DNA of 64,000 bases from Nonomuraea turkmeniaca. Lineage in GTDB: Bacteria; Actinomycetota; Actinomycetes; Streptosporangiales; Streptosporangiaceae. Where the stretch lies: the NCBI RefSeq assembly GCF_005889735.1, contig NZ_VCKY01000010.1:25641-89640 (forward strand), given 5' to 3'. Below the pieces are notes generated by a model. That model saw only the letters and a program-made list of their open reading frames with translations. It made no database searches and was not told where the DNA came from. The position numbers and the translations under genes were made by a program. Positions 8,919-18,241 of the stretch are shown here, piece after piece; position 1 is the stretch's first letter, and every line of letters starts with the position of its first letter.

Positions 8919-10030
8919 GACAGGGTGGCGATCGCCTCGCGGCCGCCCTCGAGGAACTCCTGCCACGGCCCGCCGTCCTTCTTGCTGCGGGGCTCGACGA
9001 CGCCGTGCCAGTACTTGTTCAGGATCGCCAGGTCCTCGGGGGTGCGCCGGGCCAGCGACCCGACCAGCGACCCCGCCAGGGTCTGCGCGCGCAGCACCCG
9101 GTCGCCGAAGAACTGACTGTGCAGGATCGCGTCCTCGAGCACGCCGATCTGCTCGGCCGTGGACAACGCCGACTCCAGCTTCTCGTCGTCGCTGGTGGCC
9201 GACGCCGCGGCGGACCGCAGGTCGGCGAAGCTCTGCAGCAGGATGTCCAGCAGCGTGGGCGGCAGGTCCAGCTCGATCTGGTGCCTGCGCAGCAGCTCCT
9301 CGGTCCGGAAGCGGACGATCTCCGCCTCGCTCTTCTTGTTGGTCACCACAGGGATGCGGACGAAGTTGAAGCGGCGCTTGAGCGCCGACGACAGGTCGTT
9401 GACACCCCGGTCGCGGCTGTTGGCGGTGGCGATGATGGAGAAGCCGGGCTGGGCGAAGACGATGTTGTGGTCGTCGAGCTCCGGGATGGAGACGTACTTC
9501 TCCGACAGGATCGAGATCAGCGCGTCCTGCACGTCGCTGGTCGAGCGGGTCAGCTCCTCGAAACGGCCGATCACGCCGTTCTCCATCGCCGTCATGATCG
9601 GCGAGGGGATCATGGACTCGCGGGACTGGCCCTTGGCGATGACCATGGACACGTTCCACGAGTATTTGATGTGGTCCTCGGTGGTGCCGGCGGTGCCCTG
9701 CACCACGAGCGTGGAGTTACGGCAGATGGCCGCGGCCAGCAGCTCGGCCAGCCAGCTCTTGCCGGTGCCCGGGTCGCCGATCAGCAGCAGGCCCCGGTCC
9801 GAGGCCAGGGTCACGATGCTGCGCTCGACGAAGCTGCGGTCGCCGAACCACTTCTGCGGGATCTCCCTGTCGAGCCCGTCGGAGCGTTCGGAGCCGAGGA
9901 TGAACAGCCGGATCATGCGAGGGCTGAGCCGCCACGTGAACGGCTTGGGACCGTCGTCGATCGACTCCAGCCAGTCGAGCTCCTCGGCGTACTTCACCTC
10001 TGCGGGGGCGCGCAGCATATCGTCACTCAT
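8915..10030 (-). CDS. MoxR-type AAA+ ATPase
   Basis: 371 residues. Walker A is GDPGTGKS (85-92). The expected Walker B region reads VIGRFEELTRS, so acidic residues are present but the classic hhhhDE is altered. Sensor-1 is IIATANSRD, followed by the arginine-finger region LKRRFNFVRIP. MoxR ATPases work as hexameric remodelling factors with vWA-domain partners; here the partner is the gene just upstream, 11 bases away. The ATG at 10028-10030 is the first codon giving the conserved N-terminus and is preceded by AGGAGA. The 3' end overlaps the DUF5682 start by four bases, so translation is coupled. Confidence 0.9.
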   Translation of the reverse strand: MSDDMLRAPAEVKYAEELDWLESIDDGPKPFTWRLSPRMIRLFILGSERSDGLDREIPQKWFGDRSFVERSIVTLASDRGLLLIGDPGTGKSWLAELLAAAICRNSTLVVQGTAGTTEDHIKYSWNVSMVIAKGQSRESMIPSPIMTAMENGVIGRFEELTRSTSDVQDALISILSEKYVSIPELDDHNIVFAQPGFSIIATANSRDRGVNDLSSALKRRFNFVRIPVVTNKKSEAEIVRFRTEELLRRHQIELDLPPTLLDILLQSFADLRSAAASATSDDEKLESALSTAEQIGVLEDAILHSQFFGDRVLRAQTLAGSLVGSLARRTPEDLAILNKYWHGVVEPRSKKDGGPWQEFLEGGREAIATLS

Positions 10031-10041
10031 GCGAAGTTCTC

Positions 10042-11463
10042 CTAGGTGAGGAAGTTCTTGAGCTCGAAGACGAGCTTGCGGATGTGGCCCGAGATCACCG
10101 GGGTGCCCAGGTCCTTGAGCTTCTTGCGGAACCACGGGTCGACGCTCTGGACGCCAGAGCTGTTCACCGAGCCCACGGGGATGAACTTCACCCCTGAGCG
10201 GTGGACGGCCTCGATGCCGTCGAACAGCGGCTGGGAGCGGTCGAACTCGTAGAAGTCGGAGATCCACACCATCACGGTGTTACGCGGATCGGTGATCTTC
10301 GGGCGGGCCATGGCCATCGCGACCGGGCCGTCGTTGCCGCCACCGAGGTTGGTACGCAGCAGGACCTCGAACGGGTCGTGCACCCATGGGGTCAGGTCGA
10401 GCGCCTGGGTGTCGTACGCGATCAGGTGCACGTCGACCTTGGGAAGCCCGGCGAAGATCGAGGCCAGGATGGTGCAGTTGACCATCGAGTCCACCATCGA
10501 ACCCGACTGGTCCACGACCACGATCATCCGGGCCGGAGTGGTGCGCCGGGCGGTCTGCTTGTAGAAGAGCCGGTCCACGTAGAGCCGCTGGTCCTCGGGG
10601 CTCCAATTGGTGAGGTTCTTCCAGATGGTGCGATCGAGGTCGAGGTTGCGGAAGACCCGCTTCGGCGGCACCGACCGGTCGATCGTGCCCGCGGTGGCCT
10701 TCTCGACCTGGGTACGCAGCACCTCGGCGACCTCGTCCACGTACTTGCGGATCAGCGCCTTGGCATTGGCCAGCGCGACGCCGGACAGGTTGGACTTGTC
10801 CCGCAGCAACTGCTCGATGAGCGACATGCTGGGCGTGAGCTGTCTGGCCAGGGCAGGGTCGGCGAGCACTTCGCGCAGGTGCATGCGCTTGACCAGGTCG
10901 CCCTCCAGCCCGGCGAGCAACGCGGCCAACTCCTCGTTGCCCGGGCTGTGGCGCAGCCCACCAGGCTCGCAACCCATGCCGTGCTCGAACCAGGCCGCGT
11001 CCTTCTTCCACGCCTCCAACTGGCCGGCGGTGACATTGCCCGAGCCCGTGGCGAACACGTTGAGCAGCAGCTTGGAGACCAGGGCCGCGCGGCGGACCTC
11101 GTCTCCTTCCTCGTGGTCCCGCTCCGCCATCAGGCCCTCGAACCCGGCGGCCAGGTCGGGAAAACGTTGCACGAGGTTGTCGACCGAGATGCCCGGGTCG
11201 AGCAGGGCCGGCGGGAGGCCGAGGTCGCCGACGATGGCCATGCTGGCGGTCTCCAACGCGGGCTGCTCGTCGGGGCTGAACAGCCGCGACAGCAGCCGCC
11301 AGTAGAGCACCTGCCGCCGGGTCATATCAGCACTCTGCCCGGCGCCTTGTTCGGAGGCTGCCTGGCCCGCGCCTTCGGAGGCTGCCTGCCCGGCGCCTTG
11401 CTCCCGGAGGTCGTCGTCCGTGATGTCGTCGTCCGTGATGTCGTCGTCCGTGATGTCGGTCAT
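10042..11463 (-). CDS. vWA-domain protein with acidic repeat N-terminus
   Basis: 473 residues. A C-terminal von Willebrand A domain (about 310-473) carries the MIDAS core VVDQSGSMVDSM, so it should bind a divalent metal and act as the adaptor of the neighbouring MoxR ATPase. The N-terminus is a low-complexity tail, ITDDD three times and then GAGQAASE-like repeats; the conserved part starts near MTRRQVLYWRLL (residue 47). The start at 11463 is supported by an ATGA overlap with the upstream gene. The middle is helical and charged. The acidic tail comes from a 15-bp DNA repeat (three copies, about 11411-11455) and may vary in length between strains. Confidence 0.88.
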   Translation of the reverse strand: MTDITDDDITDDDITDDDLREQGAGQAASEGAGQAASEQGAGQSADMTRRQVLYWRLLSRLFSPDEQPALETASMAIVGDLGLPPALLDPGISVDNLVQRFPDLAAGFEGLMAERDHEEGDEVRRAALVSKLLLNVFATGSGNVTAGQLEAWKKDAAWFEHGMGCEPGGLRHSPGNEELAALLAGLEGDLVKRMHLREVLADPALARQLTPSMSLIEQLLRDKSNLSGVALANAKALIRKYVDEVAEVLRTQVEKATAGTIDRSVPPKRVFRNLDLDRTIWKNLTNWSPEDQRLYVDRLFYKQTARRTTPARMIVVVDQSGSMVDSMVNCTILASIFAGLPKVDVHLIAYDTQALDLTPWVHDPFEVLLRTNLGGGNDGPVAMAMARPKITDPRNTVMVWISDFYEFDRSQPLFDGIEAVHRSGVKFIPVGSVNSSGVQSVDPWFRKKLKDLGTPVISGHIRKLVFELKNFLT

Positions 11464-12848
11464 TTCCGCAGCAGCCGTCCTGCCCGCTCTCGGAGCACCG
11501 CGACCGCGTCACCGGCCTTCGCCTCGGCCTTGACCACCTTGGGGTCGGTGGGCCCCATCGCCCAGTCGCCGGTGTGCACGGCGACGGGCTTCTTCTTGAC
11601 CGTGGCCTGCACCGCGATCGGCTGCAGCGTCCACCGTCCGCCGTCCCAGTGCAGCAGCCCGAGACACGCTGTGGACGCCGCCACCAGCTCGGGCGTGAGC
11701 GGCGTGCTCGACGGCAGCCGGTCCAGGTCCAGCGCGAGCATGTTGCCGCCGCCCAGCTCCAGCGTCTCTCCGTCGACCGTGTAGCCCTCGATGAAGACGG
11801 GCTCGGCGATCCTGACGGGATGGCGGTCGAGCGGCGGGACCGGCGCCGCGACGGCCGCGCCGAGCTGGACGCGGGCGGTCGCGAACGGATCGGCCTCCTC
11901 GCCCGCGCGCGCCCGGTCGTCGTGCCACACCAGGTCGCCGCCGCCCAGCAGCGGCATGTCCGTGATCTCCAGGGTGCGGTGCTCGGCCAGCGCGCCCAGC
12001 AGCACCGGGTGGCCGCCCATCAGCCGCCACACGGCCGGGCCGACGATCGTGTCGACCTTCGCCGCGGCCACGCTCGTGCGTACGAGCCTGGCCGGAGCGC
12101 CTCCGGCCGGCTCGAAGACGCCGTGGACCTGGACGCGTACGACCGTGGCGTGCTCGTGCACGTCGGCGCCCAGGATCAGCAGCCGCCCCGACACCTGCTC
12201 TGCGCCGCCGTTCCAGGGACCGGACTGCGACAGCAACAGGGCACGCGACCACAGATCGGCCCATCTCCGCGCTGGCACGTGCTCCATCGTGCTCACCGGG
12301 CACGAGGCCCGCAGCTCCGCCGCCAGGCCGTCGAGCAGCACCGCCAGCCCGCGCAGCTCCGGCACGGCGAGCAGGGCCTCGATCGCCTGATCGGAAGAGG
12401 AGACGACATCGTGGTCGACGCCACGCCAGCCCACGATGGCCAGCTCCCGCAGCCACACCCGGCACCCGGCGAGCAGATTGTCCGGGTGGTCGCCCGTTCC
12501 CGGGGCCGCCTCCCAGGCGGCTCGCGTCCGTCCGAGCGCCGCGTCGAGGCTTCCGAGCAGGGCATCGTGCACCGCCCCCGTCAACGCGGCCCGCCCGCCG
12601 GCCAGGGCCGCCAGATGCTCGTCGCCGATCGACCCCGCGACCACCTTCTCCACGGACTCGCCGATGCGATCGCCGAGCGGGCTGGCCGCCAGCGCGCCCG
12701 CGAGCGCGCTCAGCGCCGCCGCCGGCTCCTCACCGATCCGCGCGAACCCGTGCACCAGCGCGTCGTCGAACCCCGCCACCAGCTCAAGCGCCTCGTCGAC
12801 CCCCGCCGGCGACCCGCTGCCCAGCTCACCAAGCTGTACATCGAGCAT
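11460..12848 (-). CDS. Unrecognised protein of the MoxR/vWA operon
   Basis: 462 residues, no signal or membrane helix. I do not recognise the fold. The N-terminal 150 residues are Ala/Leu/Gly-rich helices; the C-terminal half is beta-rich (GRLLILGADVHEHATVVRVQ, WRLMGGHPVLLGALAEH, GGGNMLALDLDRLP). Both ends couple to neighbours: its TGA overlaps the vWA ATG as ATGA, and its ATG (12846-12848) overlaps the stop of a 13-codon minicistron as TGATG. A GTG at 12852-12854 is an alternative start. Its position between a SWIM protein and the vWA/MoxR pair suggests a core partner of the complex, possibly a client or regulatory subunit. Confidence 0.75.
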   Translation of the reverse strand: MLDVQLGELGSGSPAGVDEALELVAGFDDALVHGFARIGEEPAAALSALAGALAASPLGDRIGESVEKVVAGSIGDEHLAALAGGRAALTGAVHDALLGSLDAALGRTRAAWEAAPGTGDHPDNLLAGCRVWLRELAIVGWRGVDHDVVSSSDQAIEALLAVPELRGLAVLLDGLAAELRASCPVSTMEHVPARRWADLWSRALLLSQSGPWNGGAEQVSGRLLILGADVHEHATVVRVQVHGVFEPAGGAPARLVRTSVAAAKVDTIVGPAVWRLMGGHPVLLGALAEHRTLEITDMPLLGGGDLVWHDDRARAGEEADPFATARVQLGAAVAAPVPPLDRHPVRIAEPVFIEGYTVDGETLELGGGNMLALDLDRLPSSTPLTPELVAASTACLGLLHWDGGRWTLQPIAVQATVKKKPVAVHTGDWAMGPTDPKVVKAEAKAGDAVAVLRERAGRLLRK

Positions 12849-12889
12849 CAGCACACCACCTCCGCGCCCGCGAAACGTATGCCGGTCAT
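12848..12889 (-). CDS. 13-residue coupling minicistron
   Basis: An ATG at 12887-12889 overlaps the TGA of the SWIM gene as TGATG, reads 13 codons (peptide MTGIRFAGAEVVC) and stops in a TGA that overlaps the next ATG, again as TGATG. The GGAGGTGGTG inside it also places a ribosome-binding site before the next gene. It may be a real leader peptide, a re-initiation relay, or the remains of a longer gene. Confidence 0.35.
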   Translation of the reverse strand: MTGIRFAGAEVVC

Positions 12890-13380
12890 CAGCGCACCGC
12901 CCCCATCGCCGGGAACCAGTGCAGCTCCGCCAGCGGCTCGGTGCTCTCGGGCACCTCCAGATAGGCCAGGTGCCGCAGGAACCGGCTGAACACCACGGCC
13001 GCCGGCGTGCGCTCGACCAGCCTGTTGAGGCTGTTGATCAGGTCGCCGTGCTCGGCCACCTCCACCCGCAGGTAGCGGGCCACCCGGTCCATGCCGTACT
13101 GCAGGACCGCCTCGTCGGCCAGCATGCGTATGTGCTTGCATGCGTAGCCGTGCAGCGCGCCGCACGGCCGGTTGTTGTTCGTGCTGCAGCTCAGCGCATG
13201 GGTGCCGGCGGTGATCGACGAGACGTAGACCCGCTCTATGTCGGACCCGCTCGACACGACACCCTGGAGCCGGCCGTCGGCCAGCTCGACGAACGGCACC
13301 TTCGCCAGCTTGCGCGGCTCGACGGGCGGCACCACCCGTACCACACTGCGTTGCTCCCACGCGGCTCTGTCCGCGTCCAC
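12889..13380 (-). CDS. SWIM zinc-finger protein
   Basis: About 163 residues from the GTG at 13378-13380 (GGGAGG lies about 10 bases upstream); the frame is open to 13485, which would add an Arg/Gly-rich tail. The central LSCSTNNNRPCGALHGY ACKH segment (split here) carries the Cys/Cys/Cys-x-His spacing of a SWIM zinc finger. Flanking sequence GDLINSLNRLVERTPAAV is helical. SWIM domains bind DNA or proteins and often sit beside MoxR/vWA genes in actinomycetes. First gene of the operon that runs to 6177; the region upstream holds its promoter but no clear -10/-35 pair. Confidence 0.75.
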   Translation of the reverse strand: MDADRAAWEQRSVVRVVPPVEPRKLAKVPFVELADGRLQGVVSSGSDIERVYVSSITAGTHALSCSTNNNRPCGALHGYACKHIRMLADEAVLQYGMDRVARYLRVEVAEHGDLINSLNRLVERTPAAVVFSRFLRHLAYLEVPESTEPLAELHWFPAMGAVR

Positions 13381-13551
13381 GACCTCAGAACCTCCCGCCC
13401 CAGCCGCCCCGCGCCCTTGCAGGCGGAAGTGCCCACACCTTCGCAAGCGGCTGATCAATTGATCCGCGAACCTACCCGACCCCACCGACAGAACGGGGAG
13501 AAACGATCAAACCACCTGCTCGACCCGCCGCCGTTCCGTGCCTCCAGCACC

Positions 13552-13782
13552 TCATGCGCGACCGCGCCCCCGCAGAGCCCGCATTGTCCCGGCGGCATCG
13601 CCCGGCGAGCCGCCGATCGGCGTCACGTCCATGCCATGGGCGTTGGCGAACGCGGCGAACCGGTCCGCGTCAGGGCCACTGGCCAGGACCTGGGTGGCGA
13701 GCCCGCGAAGCGGGACGGGGGCCATGATCGCGCCGTCCACCTCGCCGTAGCCGAGCAGCGCCACCTGAGAGCCGTCATCCAA
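13552..13782 (-). pseudogene. NAD(P)-dependent oxidoreductase remnant (6PGDH-like, DUF1932 type)
   Basis: Starts at a TTG eight bases after GGAGGG. It opens with VALLGYGEV, the first strand and GxGE loop of an NAD(P)-binding Rossmann fold. It then jumps straight to AIMAPVPLRGL and LASGPDADRFAAFANAHGMD, which in 6-phosphogluconate-dehydrogenase-like proteins with a DUF1932 tail lie more than 100 residues further on. It ends after GSPGDAAGTMRALRGRGRA, where the family continues with a helical domain. So the middle and the C-terminus are deleted. Family call by memory of the pattern. Confidence 0.5.
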
Positions 13783-13813
13783 TGGGCCGCCCTCCGATCG
13801 AGTCCGCCGTATC

Positions 13814-13832
13814 GTTGACACTATTGTTGATA
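13814..13832. promoter_or_regulatory. Possible regulator site with GTTGAYA direct repeats
   Basis: GTTGACA at 13814 and GTTGATA at 13826 are direct repeats 12 bp apart, just upstream of the oxidoreductase remnant, in an AT-rich pocket of otherwise G+C-rich DNA. Sites of this look are common before GntR-controlled actinobacterial genes; this is inference from composition. Confidence 0.3.
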
Positions 13833-13923
13833 TTCCAGCATGAGGGCGGCGAACGTCCGCACCGCCCGAAAACTCTTCGACGGCACGGTCTTCCCCCGGC
13901 CGCACCCCGCCCGTGGACGCGGG

Positions 13924-14220
13924 TCAGGCCACGTGCTCCTTGATGGCCACGCTGGTCAGCGCGAGCAGCAGCTCCAGGTCGGGCGTCGCGTCCACGTGGA
14001 CGGCCACCCAGGCCCGGTCGGAGCAGGCCTGCACCTGGCGGCAGTCCAGCAGGTACGGCTCCAGCCGGTCGATCGCCGGGGCGGTCAGGCGGACCTGGAC
14101 CTCGTCGCTCCCCGTCAGCCGCAGGATCTCGGTGCCGCGCACGGCGAACGTCACGCCGCGCCGGGTGTCGCGGACCGCCAGCGCCGGCCAGGACCGTAGC
14201 TCGGCCACGGCGCGCGCCAC
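13924..14220 (-). CDS. Small DUF5519/luciferase-domain-like protein
   Basis: 98 residues from the GTG at 14218-14220, preceded by GGCGAGGA. The frame VARAVAELRSWPALAV, then RGTEILRLTGSDEVQVRLT and the tail RAWVAVHVDATPDLELLLAL match the layout I recall for the small 'luciferase domain' (DUF5519) proteins: a helix, a GTEF-like strand, a strand with the domain's central acidic region, and a final W-V-x-V segment. No catalytic function is established for the family. The frame stays open to 14328, but that extension has no family-like sequence. Confidence 0.5.
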   Translation of the reverse strand: MARAVAELRSWPALAVRDTRRGVTFAVRGTEILRLTGSDEVQVRLTAPAIDRLEPYLLDCRQVQACSDRAWVAVHVDATPDLELLLALTSVAIKEHVA

Positions 14221-14606
14221 GTAGGGTCCTCGCCGTTCAGCAGCCCGTCGCCTGACGGTAATTCCCACCTCTCCATGCTGAAGGACACCCGTCCTTCGCG
14301 TCACCGGCCGTTCTGCAACCGTTATCAACGCTCAGCGGTGCACGATCAGCCAGGTCGCGATCGCGGGTCACGGGGCCGGAGCGGTTGCCGATGATGTGCG
14401 GCCTGCCGCACGGGAAGGTGACGGGCGCTCTCGCCGCGTCCGGGCGACGCGGATCTTGTCCGTGAGCTCGTCGAGTCGCCGGTAGCGGCGGACGGGCAGG
14501 CGCGGCGAGTGCGCCCGGCCACGGCCGAAGCGGCGCTCCGGTTTGCTCAGCAGCTTCACATATTGACGCCACCGCAGGTAAGGATTAACGTCGTCTCATA
14601 ACTTAA
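14221..14606. other. Intergenic region, no convincing gene
   Basis: The space between the DUF5519-like gene and the chitinase. Short Arg-rich frames exist on the minus strand (for example 14368-14559, which begins MKLLSKPERRFGRGRAH) but lack a ribosome-binding site and recognisable sequence. The right end holds the chitinase control region. Confidence 0.5.
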
Positions 14607-14630
14607 AGGAAACTTTCCTAATAGTTTCCT
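14607..14630. promoter_or_regulatory. Putative operator of the chitinase gene
   Basis: AGGAAACTTTCCT (14607-14619) is a perfect palindrome around a central C. It is followed by a second half-site GTTTCCT (14624-14630), so AGGAAAC and GTTTCCT also pair across a 10-bp spacer. It lies 47-70 bases before the chitinase ATG. Its GAAAcTTTC core matches the site in front of the GH30 gene at 34014. Confidence 0.5.
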
Positions 14631-14676
14631 TGGCATCCCGCCCCCTGTACACCCCCCAACAGGATGTCGGAGCATC

Positions 14677-16326
<1,650 letters not shown>

Positions 16327-16342
16327 CATTTTTTCGTAACAA

Positions 16343-16373
16343 AAAGGGCCGACTCTCCACGAGTCGGCCCTTT
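16343..16373 (+). terminator. Rho-independent terminator of the chitinase gene
   Basis: AAAGGGCCGACTC and GAGTCGGCCCTTT form a 13-bp perfect stem around a 5-base loop, with runs of A before and T after, so it may also work in the opposite direction. Confidence 0.9.
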
Positions 16374-16381
16374 CTGCCTTA

Positions 16382-16410
16382 TTGACATATTCGTCCCTTA
16401 TCGCCAAGGT
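16382..16410 (+). promoter_or_regulatory. Possible sigma-70-type promoter of the M28 peptidase gene
   Basis: TTGACA at 16382-16387 and CAAGGT at 16405-16410 are separated by 17 bases, about 40 bases before the ATG. The -35 box is perfect, the -10 box weak. Confidence 0.4.
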
Positions 16411-16451
16411 CTCTTTTGTCCTGATGTCTCCCTCACCTTCGAGGAGCCTTC

Positions 16452-18002
16452 ATGCATTCCGGACTACGCAAGGGCGTGCTCGGCGCGATCACCGCCGTCG
16501 CCGTTGCCGTCTCCCCCTTAGCCTTCACCGGCACCGCCAGCGCCCACGGCAGTGACAATGCCGTACGCAAGCTGGTCGAGGCCGTCTCCGGCAAGAACGT
16601 CAAGAAGCACCTGTCGGCCTTCCAGGCGATCGCCGACGCCAACGGCGGAACGCGCGTGTCCGGCACCCCCGGCTTCGACGCCTCCCGCGACTACGTGGCA
16701 CGCAAGCTCCGCGGCGCCGGGTACGACGTGACGATCCAGCCGTTCGAGTTCACCTTCGACGGTTACAAGACGCCGCCGGTGCTCAAGCGGACCAGCCCGG
16801 ACCCGAAGACGTACTCATACGGGTTCTTCAGCGACTACGTGGCGATGGGCGACTCTCCCGCCGGCGCCGTCAGTGGCACGATCCAACCCGTTGACCTGGT
16901 GCTGCCGCCCGGCCCCACGGCCAACAGCTCGACCTCGGGCTGCGAGGCGAGCGACTTCGCCGGCTTCGTGCCCGGCAACATCGCGCTCATGCAGCGCGGC
17001 ACCTGCAACTTCCGCATCAAGGTCGACAACGCCATGGCGGCGGGCGCGGCCGGGGTCATCGTGTTCAACGAGGGGCAGACCGGCCGCACCGAGGTGGACC
17101 TGAACCCGGTGCTCAGCGGGCCCGGCGTGACGATCCCGTCGTTCTTCGCCCGCTTCTCGGTCGGCCAGGAGCTGGCCGCCGCCGCGGGCACCACGGTGCA
17201 GATGAACTACGACCCGATCGTCGAGACCCGGACCACGTACAACGTGATCGCCCAGAGCAAGCGCGGCAACCCGGACAACGTGGTGATGCTCGGCGCCCAC
17301 CTCGACAGCGTCCAGGAGGGGCCCGGCATCAACGACAACGGCTCGGGCAGCGCCGGCGTCCTGGAGGTCGCGCTCCAGGCCGCCAAGATCAGGCCGAAGA
17401 ACCAGCTGCGCTTCGCCTTCTGGGGCGCTGAGGAGTTCGGCCTGCTCGGCTCCGAACACTACGTCGCCGCGCTGACGGCGGAGGAGCGGGCCAAGATCAC
17501 CCTCTACCTCAACTTCGACATGATCGCCTCGCCGAACTACACCTTCGGGATCTACGACGGCGACGGTGACGCGTTCGGCGTCGCGGGCCCGCCCGGATCG
17601 GACGTGATCGAGGAGGACTTCGAGAAGTTCTTCGCCGGGCGCGGTCAGCCGTACAAGGCGACGGCCTTCACCGGCCGCTCCGACTACGGGCCCTTCATCG
17701 AGGTCGGGATCCCGGCGGGCGGCCTCTTCACCGGGGCCGAGGTGCTCAAGACCGCGGAGGAGGCCGCGATCTTCGGCGGCACGGCGGGCGTCCCGCTCGA
17801 CCCCTGCTACCACAGCGTCTGCGACACCATCAAGAACATCAACGACAAGGCGCTGGACGTCAACTCGGACGCGATCGCCGCCCTGACGGCGAAGTACGCC
17901 TTCAACACCGGGACGATCCCCACCGACCCGGCCCCGGCGCCTGCCGCCCGCAGCGCCACCGCCCACACGCACACGCACAAGCCCGCCGACTCGGCCGGCT
18001 GA
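16452..18002 (+). CDS. Secreted M28-family zinc aminopeptidase with PA domain
   Basis: 516 residues. Signal peptide 1-31 ending TASA. A protease-associated domain interrupts the catalytic fold at about 135-245 (GFVPGNIALMQRGTCNFRIK). The M28 core follows: MLGAHLDSVQEGPGINDNGSG gives the first zinc ligands, EEFGLLGSEHY the catalytic Glu and next ligand, NFDMIASPNY an Asp ligand, and YHSVCDTI the last His. It should release N-terminal amino acids from peptides outside the cell. An unusual C-terminal tail is Pro/Ala-rich and ends with a His-Thr repeat (AHTHTHKP). The ATG at 16452 follows GAGGAGCC. Ends in its own terminator. Confidence 0.93.
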   Translation: MHSGLRKGVLGAITAVAVAVSPLAFTGTASAHGSDNAVRKLVEAVSGKNVKKHLSAFQAIADANGGTRVSGTPGFDASRDYVARKLRGAGYDVTIQPFEFTFDGYKTPPVLKRTSPDPKTYSYGFFSDYVAMGDSPAGAVSGTIQPVDLVLPPGPTANSSTSGCEASDFAGFVPGNIALMQRGTCNFRIKVDNAMAAGAAGVIVFNEGQTGRTEVDLNPVLSGPGVTIPSFFARFSVGQELAAAAGTTVQMNYDPIVETRTTYNVIAQSKRGNPDNVVMLGAHLDSVQEGPGINDNGSGSAGVLEVALQAAKIRPKNQLRFAFWGAEEFGLLGSEHYVAALTAEERAKITLYLNFDMIASPNYTFGIYDGDGDAFGVAGPPGSDVIEEDFEKFFAGRGQPYKATAFTGRSDYGPFIEVGIPAGGLFTGAEVLKTAEEAAIFGGTAGVPLDPCYHSVCDTIKNINDKALDVNSDAIAALTAKYAFNTGTIPTDPAPAPAARSATAHTHTHKPADSAG

Positions 18003-18016
18003 CACCCACCACCGGC

Positions 18017-18045
18017 GCGCCCGCAGCCACGTGCTGCGGGCGCGT
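18017..18045 (+). terminator. Terminator hairpin after the M28 peptidase gene
   Basis: CGCGCCCGCAG and CTGCGGGCGCG pair perfectly over 11 bp around a 7-base loop and are followed by TTTAT. Confidence 0.85.
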
Positions 18046-18059
18046 TTATCGCGCCTCGG

Positions 18060-18241
18060 GTGAAGGCGCTGGTTCTCGCGCTCGCCATGGCGACGGCAGC
18101 CGGCGGGCGGCCCGGGCGTCCCCGGTGAGTTCACCTTCGGGCCCAACGGGGTGGCCGACGTGGCCGGCTACCACTACGAGATCACCGGCGAAGTGTCCTC
18201 GGCCTGGGTGCCCGCCGGCCCCGACGGAAGTGCCACTGTCA
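18060..18241 (+). pseudogene. Relic of a secreted protein (LamG/beta-sandwich type)
   Basis: A GTG opens a signal-peptide-like start (VKALVLALAMATAAGG) that stops after 22 codons. One frame over, from 18124, the DNA reads GEFTFGPNGVADVAGYHYE and on to VSSAWVPAGPDGSATV, which resembles the interdomain repeats of large secreted actinobacterial proteins that carry LamG-like jelly-roll domains. The sense stops where the convergent aldo/keto reductase gene ends (18239). I read it as a gene reduced to about 60 codons by deletion. Confidence 0.4.

Noticed and set aside
5334..9116. Very long open frame (1260 codons) on the plus strand
   Set aside because: It runs antisense to the DUF5682 and AAA genes and across the end of the hydrolase gene; its translation is Arg/Gly/Gln-rich without domains. 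A high-G+C shadow.
16815..18146. 443-codon minus-strand frame opposite the M28 peptidase
   Set aside because: Antisense shadow of a gene with complete catalytic motifs.
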